24,797 bases of DNA, taken from a virus. The position numbers and the translations under genes are program-made. Shown here piece by piece: positions 20,543-24,797 of the stretch (the first letter of the stretch is position 1; each line of letters starts with the position of its first letter). Location: positions 1 through 24,797 of IMG/VR virus record IMGVR_UViG_3300021960_000477, one strand, 5' to 3'. A model generated the notes under the pieces. The model had not been told where the DNA came from, did not search any database, and worked only from the letters and a program-made list of their open reading frames with translations.

Positions 20543-20778
20543 CACAAATCCAATGTTTTTAGTAATAATTTTCCTTCAGATTCGTCAATATCTTTTATAA
20601 CCGAGTATATAAACTTACTTGACTCTTTCACTTCGTTTCTTTCCTCCTTAGTAGAATCTAACCCCAACTTAGTATAATTACTACAGTCTAGTTCTAAAAG
20701 TTTGTCAATACGTTGTTTGGCTGATTGTTGGTAATCCTCAGCAATTTTACGAGCATACTCAGTTATGTTCATTCTCAT
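20542..20778 (-). CDS. 78-aa helical hypothetical protein
   Basis: Starts MRMNITEYARKIAEDYQQSA, continues KQRIDKLLELDCSNYTKLGL and ends SEGKLLLKTLDL. Charged and helical, without a recognised domain. Last gene of the fibre-lysis operon; its stop lies in the TATTAAATT repeat, ahead of the terminator at 20431-20461. ATG at 20778 overlaps an in-frame TAA of no clear gene (TAATG). Function unknown. Confidence 0.6.
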   Translation of the reverse strand: MRMNITEYARKIAEDYQQSAKQRIDKLLELDCSNYTKLGLDSTKEERNEVKESSKFIYSVIKDIDESEGKLLLKTLDL

Positions 20779-20800
20779 TACGATATTAAATTGATTAGAC

Positions 20801-20932
20801 TTATCTCCCTTGACCTCTATAAGTTTTCTTATAGTTTTTAGAAGACTTTAATTTGCTTGTTTTACTCTTTGCGTGGGTATCACGACTTACTTTCTTTTTA
20901 ACTCTATAAACGAATGTAATTCCTTTTGCCAT
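20801..20932 (-). CDS. 43-aa very basic phage protein
   Basis: Starts MAKGITFVYRVKKKVSRDTH and ends with KSKTSKLKSSKNYKKTYRGQ plus GR. The ending 'H-A-K-(S/T)-K-(T/S)-S-x-L-K-S-S-K-N-Y-K-K-x-Y-x-G-Q-G-R' is one I remember from many small Bacteroidota phage genes. With over a third Lys/Arg it should bind nucleic acid or an acidic partner. Starts within the holin's stop codon (TAATG at 20932). Confidence 0.65.
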   Translation of the reverse strand: MAKGITFVYRVKKKVSRDTHAKSKTSKLKSSKNYKKTYRGQGR

Positions 20933-21342
20933 TACTTCTTAAAGTTTACTCCAATTTTATCAGCAGTTCTTGCGCCAAAATACCCACAAAGAACCCAAGT
21001 CAATAGATCGGATGTATCGGAGGTATCCAACCCCATAAACCATCCCCCAACATAGCTTAAAACTAATACAGCTAATGTTAGTGGTCTAACGTTCCTTGCT
21101 AACCAGGATTGACTATGGGAGTCTGCAACCCATCTACGAGTTATCCCATCTATCTCAGCGCGTTCTATTTTAAGTTTTTCTAAAGCTACTTCCTTGTCAG
21201 CATCACTCATCTCAGAACCCCCTATAATAGCCTCTATAACACTTCCTACCGGAGTATCTTCAGCTATCTTTCCAACTACTTGAGGTATCTTTTCAAGGAG
21301 AAACTGACCGACCTTAGTATCCTTAAACTTTTTCTTACTCAT
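20932..21342 (-). CDS. Holin of the 3TM type (phage release protein)
   Basis: 136 aa: a soluble, charged N-terminal half (KFKDTKVGQFLLEKIPQVVG, then MSDADKEVALEKLKIERAEI), a D-G-I-T-x-R-W-x-x-D-S-H-S-x-S-W-L-A-R-N-x-R-P block, and two or three membrane helices (RPLTLAVLVLSYVGGWFMGL; LLTWVLCGYFGARTADKIGV). The 'W-x-(A/S)-(K/R)-N-x-R-P' motif just before the first helix is typical of 3TM holins (gene-transfer-agent release type). It would form the membrane lesion that lets the M15 endolysin reach the cell wall. In the same operon as the endolysin, downstream by two small genes. Confidence 0.75.
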   Translation of the reverse strand: MSKKKFKDTKVGQFLLEKIPQVVGKIAEDTPVGSVIEAIIGGSEMSDADKEVALEKLKIERAEIDGITRRWVADSHSQSWLARNVRPLTLAVLVLSYVGGWFMGLDTSDTSDLLTWVLCGYFGARTADKIGVNFKK

Positions 21343-21496
21343 TTTTTATCTCATTGTACAGTAATTGAGCCAATAGTACTTCGTGAGGATTGTCTCTACA
21401 AATATCCTCAGTAGCTATTCTATACTGTTCCATCTTGATTTTTTTTGCACTTGCACAGCTTGTTAGTACAAGAGCCAATATTACTATTACTCTCAT
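21335..21496 (-). CDS. 53-aa small lipoprotein, possible spanin subunit
   Basis: Starts MRVIVILALVLTSCASAKKI: a short hydrophobic signal and a lipobox (L-T-S-C) with cleavage before Cys14, so the mature 40 residues would be lipid-anchored. The rest is KMEQYRIATEDICRDNPHEV and on to a charged end. Its 5' part overlaps the 61-aa gene by 77 bases in another frame, and its stop overlaps the holin ATG by eight bases. Small outer-membrane lipoprotein genes embedded in another frame in a lysis cassette are the signature of Rz1-type spanins; the inner-membrane partner is not certain here. Confidence 0.6.
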   Translation of the reverse strand: MRVIVILALVLTSCASAKKIKMEQYRIATEDICRDNPHEVLLAQLLYNEIKNE

Positions 21497-21605
21497 AGCG
21501 TTTGTTAGTTTGTTGGAGGATAGCCTCCGTTAGTTTGTCGATACTTTTGCGTATCTCTTTCAGTTCGTTTCTAAGTCCATTAGACTTAATTTTTATCTCA
21601 GACAT
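21420..21605 (-). CDS. 61-aa coiled-coil hypothetical protein
   Basis: Starts MSEIKIKSNGLRNELKEIRK, then SIDKLTEAILQQTNKRYESN: a helical, coiled-coil-like part. The last 25 codons share DNA with the lipoprotein gene in another frame and give a Cys/Lys-rich tail (GSCTNKLCKCKK). It lacks a membrane anchor, so it does not look like a classical Rz. Its ATG is 18 bases after the endolysin stop. The start half looks coding; the tail may merely be a by-product of the overlap. Confidence 0.5.
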   Translation of the reverse strand: MSEIKIKSNGLRNELKEIRKSIDKLTEAILQQTNKRYESNSNIGSCTNKLCKCKKNQDGTV

Positions 21606-21623
21606 ATTGTTGTTCCAACTGTG

Positions 21624-21983
21624 TTAGTATGTCCATATTGCACTTGACTTATCCGGGTCGTTATCAACGTGGATAAATGTTTTTGCAACTCCAATTCTAT
21701 TGAATCCTGCTTTGATAAGGGAGTCAATGATAATCCATCTTTCTGTACCGCTTGTACAAGCGATATCGGCTGCGTAACCCCTAAGGTGGGAGGAGTTTGA
21801 TACCCCACCGACCTTTGAATTATGAGATTCAGTTCTGTAACCACTTGTAATCTTGAACGGTATTCCTGCTGTATCTCTCGCTTTATCGAGCAACTTGAGA
21901 AACTCGTTATCCATATTGATACCGCTATTAGGTAAATCAGGCGAATCAAACTCACCAACCGTAAAGTACTTTGCCTCATACAT
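21624..21983 (-). CDS. Peptidase M15-family endolysin (peptidoglycan carboxypeptidase/endopeptidase)
   Basis: 119 aa from ATG 21983 (MYEAKYFTVGEFDSPDLPNS), which overlaps the stop of the 44-aa gene; an earlier in-frame ATG at 22001 is possible. Zinc-site motifs: SSHLRGYAADI with H66 and D73, and KTFIHVDND with H105. ITSGYRTESHN (45-55) is the substrate-side loop. This is the compact M15A fold that cuts the peptide stems of peptidoglycan. No signal peptide, so release depends on the holin. A long overlapping frame on the same strand (21593-21979) is a shadow. Confidence 0.9.
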   Translation of the reverse strand: MYEAKYFTVGEFDSPDLPNSGINMDNEFLKLLDKARDTAGIPFKITSGYRTESHNSKVGGVSNSSHLRGYAADIACTSGTERWIIIDSLIKAGFNRIGVAKTFIHVDNDPDKSSAIWTY

Positions 21984-22110
21984 ACTGAACAAATAATCCA
22001 ATTAACATTAATGATAACATCCCTACTAAACCAATAAGAAATAAGTCAAATGCTGTACCACTTGCAGCACGTTCTATAAACCAATATTTTATTGCTTTAA
22101 ATATTTTCAT
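21976..22110 (-). CDS. 44-aa single-pass membrane protein
   Basis: Starts MKIFKAIKYWFIERAASGTA and ends with a hydrophobic helix, FDLFLIGLVGMLSLMLIGLF, then VQYV. The N-terminal amphipathic basic part and short C-terminus resemble small holin or antiholin peptides. It overlaps the endolysin start by eight bases and the coiled-coil gene by four. Function inferred only from the lysis neighbourhood. Confidence 0.6.
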   Translation of the reverse strand: MKIFKAIKYWFIERAASGTAFDLFLIGLVGMLSLMLIGLFVQYV

Positions 22111-22403
22111 CTTCTTTTCTTGTCGTTATTTTCTTTTTGTATCCACTCTAAGTCCTTCATAAAATCTCTCATTTCCAACTTAATAGTTTGAAAATCTTCT
22201 TCTAATTTACGTTGAGCCGGCCAAGTGTATTTTTGCTCATTTTCTTTAAGTTTCTTTATAGCTGTATCATTAGCTTCAATCTTAGCACTTAGTGTATAGT
22301 AAGACCCTACAATAGATGCAAACATTGCTAAAAAACTAATCACCTGCATTGGGGAGATAGAAAAATCTGCTTTACCATCTCCATTGATATCTATATTGCT
22401 CAT
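22107..22403 (-). CDS. 98-aa membrane-anchored coiled-coil protein with EF-hand-like N-terminus
   Basis: Starts MSNIDINGDGKADFSISPMQ: D-I-N-G-D-G-K-A-D is the D-x-N-x-D-x-x-x-D calcium-loop pattern of EF-hand and dockerin modules. Next comes a membrane helix (VISFLAMFASIVGSYYTLSA), then a charged coiled coil (KLKENEQKYTWPAQRKLEED and on). This N-in, long-periplasmic-helix layout fits an inner-membrane spanin or a holin accessory protein. It overlaps both neighbours with ATGA. No proven family. Confidence 0.6.
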   Translation of the reverse strand: MSNIDINGDGKADFSISPMQVISFLAMFASIVGSYYTLSAKIEANDTAIKKLKENEQKYTWPAQRKLEEDFQTIKLEMRDFMKDLEWIQKENNDKKRR

Positions 22404-22543
22404 TTAAGTTTATGGTATATTTGGATTGTTGTATATACTATAGCCAAAACTAAAGAGACTGCTTGTAAATATGGGTTGATACCATCTAATACACTAACGT
22501 ATAATGCTACTATATTCAGTCCGTATGTTTTAATATCATTCAC
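22400..22543 (-). CDS. 47-aa holin-like membrane protein with a GTG start
   Basis: A GTG at 22543, eight bases inside the upstream gene, opens a frame that reads (M)NDIKTYGLNIVALYVSVLD, GINPYLQAVSLVLAIVYTTI and ends QIYHKLK. Two hydrophobic stretches separated by D-G-I-N-P suggest a two-helix membrane protein of holin size. The TGA overlaps the next ATG (ATGA at 22403-22400). An ATG start in this frame is absent, which is why it is easily missed. The overlaps on both sides are the main argument for it. Confidence 0.55.
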   Translation of the reverse strand: MNDIKTYGLNIVALYVSVLDGINPYLQAVSLVLAIVYTTIQIYHKLK

Positions 22544-22778
22544 TATCACTTTCGTCTTCTACTTTTGTAAAAGAACCATCTGATAAATCCACATTTATCT
22601 TGCCGTACTTCTCTTCAAGTTCCTTCTTAGTTTCTTCTTGTTGATTCTGAATTACGGAGTATGTGTAGAGCAAAGAATGTTTCTGTATATCCAATACCCC
22701 TAAATCGTGGAGGATAGCACCTTTTTTAGCTTCTTGCTCTTTTAATACTTGTAATTCTTTTTCTTCTAATTTACTCAT
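22536..22778 (-). CDS. 80-aa coiled-coil hypothetical protein
   Basis: Starts MSKLEEKELQVLKEQEAKKG, middle VLDIQKHSLLYTYSVIQNQQ with EETKKELEEKYGKINVDLSD and an acidic end (VEDESDSE). Helical heptads and the K-Y-G-x-x-x-(V/L)-D-L-x-x-G-x-F ending recall small phage proteins found near tail-fibre genes; no activity known. A TATATTTG box lies about 25 bases upstream but with no -33 partner. Confidence 0.6.
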   Translation of the reverse strand: MSKLEEKELQVLKEQEAKKGAILHDLGVLDIQKHSLLYTYSVIQNQQEETKKELEEKYGKINVDLSDGSFTKVEDESDSE

Positions 22779-22815
22779 CTTATTATATTTTAAGGATTAT
22801 CCTCAAATATACGAA

Positions 22816-23136
22816 TTATCCGGTAATTTGCTTTGTTACTACCGTAGGATTTATCTTTTCAGCAATTTGCGCGTCAATAGCATCTTTTTTAGCTTGTACT
22901 TCTTCTTCCCCCATTGCAGCTTCTACCCATCCGTTAATCATATCTTCGGTGATGTCCGCGAAGGCAGTAAAGTCTGAAAGGTCTGAAGTATCCAAACCAA
23001 TAGTCCCATAGGTTGACCCTACGTTACCATCAGCATCTTCGCCAGTTAATCGCCAATGAACGTTGAATATAACATCAGCGTTGCCATCTAAATTTGGGTA
23101 GGTATCTACCGTTTTATTGTTCCAAGTGTAAGTCAT
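22816..23136 (-). CDS. DUF7936-like small protein next to the tail fibre
   Basis: 106 aa: starts MTYTWNNKTVDTYPNLDG, then VIFNVHWRLTGEDADGNVGS, TYGTIGLDTSDLSDFTAFAD and ITEDMINGWVEAAMGEEEVQ, ending AQIAEKINPTVVTKQITG. This plan (Y-T-W start, V-x-V-H-W-x-L-x-G, F-x-x-(Y/F)-x-D-(V/I)-T-E-D, W-V-x-x-x-(L/M)-G-E-E-x-V, I-x-x-Q-I-x-x-x-x-x-P-T-x-V) is widespread in marine phages, beside tail-fibre genes. Role unknown, perhaps fibre assembly or decoration. Confidence 0.7.
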   Translation of the reverse strand: MTYTWNNKTVDTYPNLDGNADVIFNVHWRLTGEDADGNVGSTYGTIGLDTSDLSDFTAFADITEDMINGWVEAAMGEEEVQAKKDAIDAQIAEKINPTVVTKQITG

Positions 23137-23139
23137 TTT

Positions 23140-23346
23140 TTAAGGTATTAATGCGGTTACTTCTGCAATTTGTTCTTCCGTAAGAAGTGCAACAAAATCC
23201 TCTTTCCCCATCATAATCTCCAAATGCTCAATGTTTCGGTTGATGGTGTCGGTTTGTTCTTCTGTTGGCGATTCAATACCTTGTAACTCATTGATAAGGT
23301 TTACTGAATCATAAAGTGCTGAAACGTGTTTTTCTGTAAATTCCAT
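23140..23346 (-). CDS. 68-aa acidic hypothetical protein
   Basis: Starts MEFTEKHVSALYDSVNLINE, ends DFVALLTEEQIAEVTALIP. Helical, with a N-R-N-I-E-H-L-E-I-M-M-G segment. It lies between the tail fibre and the DUF7936-like gene with three-base gaps. Such acidic helical proteins near fibre genes may aid fibre trimer assembly; not proved. Confidence 0.6.
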   Translation of the reverse strand: MEFTEKHVSALYDSVNLINELQGIESPTEEQTDTINRNIEHLEIMMGKEDFVALLTEEQIAEVTALIP

Positions 23347-23349
23347 TTT

Positions 23350-24797
23350 TTAACTTATTTGTTGTTTTAAACTTTCTACTTCTGCTTTTAGTTCCTGAAT
23401 AGCTTTTACTAATACAGGCACTAATTTTCCATAAGATGCTTCTAATTTTTCGGGGTTGTTTTTATATACTAATCCTAAATAATCTTCGCATCCGTATTGT
23501 GATTGTGCTTCGTCAAGTTCTTGCGCTATAAATCCTGCATCTTTAACACCTGACATTGTACCATCTCGTCTGTCCCAATCAAACTTAACTGGGCGCAAAG
23601 CATCTACAAAATCTAATCCAAGTGGTAAATCTTCTACATTGGTTTTATCTCTTGCATCGGATAGCGATGAAATTGTTTGGGTGTTACATCTTAACGATGT
23701 TACGTTTCCATTCCCTAAAGTGATTTCATTTGAAACAGTAGCACTTGATGGTTGTGCATTAAATCCAAGAACTGAATTATTACCTCCAGTAGTTAAAGTC
23801 GTAGCAGCATTATATCCTATAAGCGTATTATAAGTACCAGCTGTTAAAGCTTCTCCTGAACTCATACCAAGACCAGTATTATAACTACCAGTAGCCAACC
23901 TTCCTGATGAATACCCAATGAATGTGTTTCTTTCTCCAGTTGTTAATGTAAGACCTGTATAAGTACCATAACCAACATTATAACTTCCAGTTGTAACATT
24001 AGTTAAAGATTGAAAACCAGTTGCAACATTATGGTTACCTACTGTATTATCATATAATGCCTCAAAACCATTAGCCACATTATAACTTCCGCTTGTATTG
24101 CTATGTAATGCACTCCTTCCGATAGATACATTTCGTATTCCAGTAGTGCTTGTTACTAACGCATTTAATCCAACCGCTGTGTTTTCATAACCTGTGCTAT
24201 TACTATAAAGTGCACCATTACCAAAAGCTGTGTTATAATAGCCAGTAGTATTATAATATAATGAATTTGCTCCTCCAGATGTATTGCTATTACCTGTTGT
24301 ATTACTATAAGATGATTGATACCCTAAAGCCACGTTTCCATAACCAGTAGTATTACTTTGTAATGCTTTAGGACCACTTGCTGTGTTATAATATCCAGTA
24401 GTATTATTTAACAAGGCATTTAATCCAATAGCTACATTATTATTCCCTGTTGAGTTACTACGCAATGAATTTAATCCAACGGCAGTATTATAACCTCCTG
24501 TGGTGTTAGCAGTTAATGATAAGTAGCCAACAGCTGTATTTTCATTGCCTGTTGTATTAGCCGACATCGCGCCATATCCTGTTGCAGTATTATAAGTACC
24601 AGTTGTATTATAAGCTAATGCATCTCTACCAGCAGCTGTATTATAACTGCCTGTTGTATTATTTAATAAAGATTCCTGACCAATAGCTGTGTTATAATTA
24701 CCAGACGTAAGTGATGCTAAAGAATTACTACCAAACCCTGTATTATAAGTACCAGTAGAAGTACCTAAATTTCCCGCATTTGTTCCAATAAAACTGT
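23350..24797 (-). CDS. Tail fibre with 17-residue repeats and a C-terminal S74 chaperone, cut by the right edge
   Basis: The frame is open to the edge, so the ATG at 24567 is internal and the 5' end is missing; 482 codons are visible. Most of it is a 17-residue repeat (N-T-T-G-x-x-N-x-A-x-G-x-x-x-L-x-x), as in trimeric adhesin heads and beta-roll fibres. After S-S-L the chaperone begins SDARDKTNVEDLPLGLDFVD (from about 23661) and includes RPVKFDWD, DAGFIAQEL and a terminal helix (VLVKAIQELKAEVESLKQQI). S74 (endosialidase-type) chaperones trimerise the fibre and cut themselves off before the Ser of S-D-x-R-x-K. It should be the receptor-binding fibre. Confidence 0.85.
   Translation of the reverse strand, partial: SFIGTNAGNLGTSTGTYNTGFGSNSLASLTSGNYNTAIGQESLLNNTTGSYNTAAGRDALAYNTTGTYNTATGYGAMSANTTGNENTAVGYLSLTANTTGGYNTAVGLNSLRSNSTGNNNVAIGLNALLNNTTGYYNTASGPKALQSNTTGYGNVALGYQSSYSNTTGNSNTSGGANSLYYNTTGYYNTAFGNGALYSNSTGYENTAVGLNALVTSTTGIRNVSIGRSALHSNTSGSYNVANGFEALYDNTVGNHNVATGFQSLTNVTTGSYNVGYGTYTGLTLTTGERNTFIGYSSGRLATGSYNTGLGMSSGEALTAGTYNTLIGYNAATTLTTGGNNSVLGFNAQPSSATVSNEITLGNGNVTSLRCNTQTISSLSDARDKTNVEDLPLGLDFVDALRPVKFDWDRRDGTMSGVKDAGFIAQELDEAQSQYGCEDYLGLVYKNNPEKLEASYGKLVPVLVKAIQELKAEVESLKQQIS
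23766..24797 (-). repeat. Tandem 51-bp repeats coding the fibre shaft
   Basis: About twenty diverged 51-base units, each with AATACNACNGG-type codons for N-T-T-G. The strand pattern GTNNTATTN recurs on the plus strand. The array continues off the right edge. Repeats of this type change in number by slippage and can alter fibre length. Confidence 0.7.

Noticed and set aside
21593-21979. Long open frame overlapping the endolysin gene
   Set aside because: It reads the M15 peptidase gene one base out of frame; composition is Leu/Ser/Arg/Gln-rich without motifs, whereas the M15 frame has all zinc ligands.
22804-22811. TATATTTG box before the 80-aa gene
   Set aside because: No TTTG or TTG at 18-21 bases upstream, so not called a promoter.
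1-24797. tRNA genes
   Set aside because: No cloverleaf-like segment with a TTCRANNY-type T arm was noticed by eye; a covariance search was not possible.

Overview
This window looks like a segment of the genome of a tailed phage (siphovirus-like) that infects a Bacteroidota host, most likely a marine or aquatic flavobacterium. The DNA is AT-rich. Every supported gene lies on the minus strand, so transcription runs from high to low coordinates. Genes are packed with ATGA, TAATG or longer overlaps. Strong Shine-Dalgarno sequences are rare, and the best promoters match the Bacteroidota pattern TTTG-N18..20-TAnnTTTG. Hallmark genes are a large terminase subunit, a T7-type primase-helicase, an ERF annealing protein with a RecE-like exonuclease, RusA, an M15 endolysin, a 3TM holin and an S74 tail fibre. 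No portal, major capsid or tape-measure gene is recognised here; they presumably lie outside the window.

Layout in transcription order. (1) 24797-20542: host recognition and lysis. This holds a tail fibre with 17-residue repeats and an S74 self-cleaving chaperone (cut by the right edge), a DUF7936-like protein, several small membrane proteins, the M15 endolysin, a lipoprotein gene in an overlapping frame, and the holin. It ends at a strong terminator (20431-20461). (2) 20420-19473: a promoter very close to its ATG, the ERF protein, a small protein with an SSB-like tail, and a terminator. (3) 19454-15045: a winged-helix protein whose 3' end runs into an iteron array, then primase-helicase, RusA, a sigma-like factor and a run of small genes. 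(4) 15044-12889: a canonical promoter, small genes, a RecE-like exonuclease, a DnaA domain IV-like protein and a probable small terminase. (5) 12884-10483: a canonical promoter, ParB-like protein, TerL, an 82-aa protein and a terminator. (6) 10463-9642: four small overlapping genes. (7) 9497-8181: a 38-aa membrane peptide, an SH3-fold protein, a GP88-family protein and a terminator, with base use unlike the neighbours. (8) 7864-7411: a 76-aa paralogue of the 82-aa protein and a second iteron array. (9) 7410-1: the structural operon.

The most notable signals are these. A nine-T slippery run (6909-6917) links two good coding frames and indicates -1 programmed frameshifting in a lambda G/GT-like tail chaperone gene. 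A block of about 45 bp built on TACTAAGTA iterons, next to AT-only DNA, is shared by the regions upstream of the helicase gene and of the structural operon, 11.7 kb apart. A glycosyltransferase-like gene directly overlaps a gene for an Ig-like protein with mucin-like poly-threonine linkers, which suggests O-glycosylation of the virion. Other signals are two further operator-like repeat families (19-bp tandem palindromes and 17-bp tandem repeats) and a recurring CAGTTGGA box next to several promoters. At least fourteen small genes are supported here by start/stop overlaps and protein-like translation.
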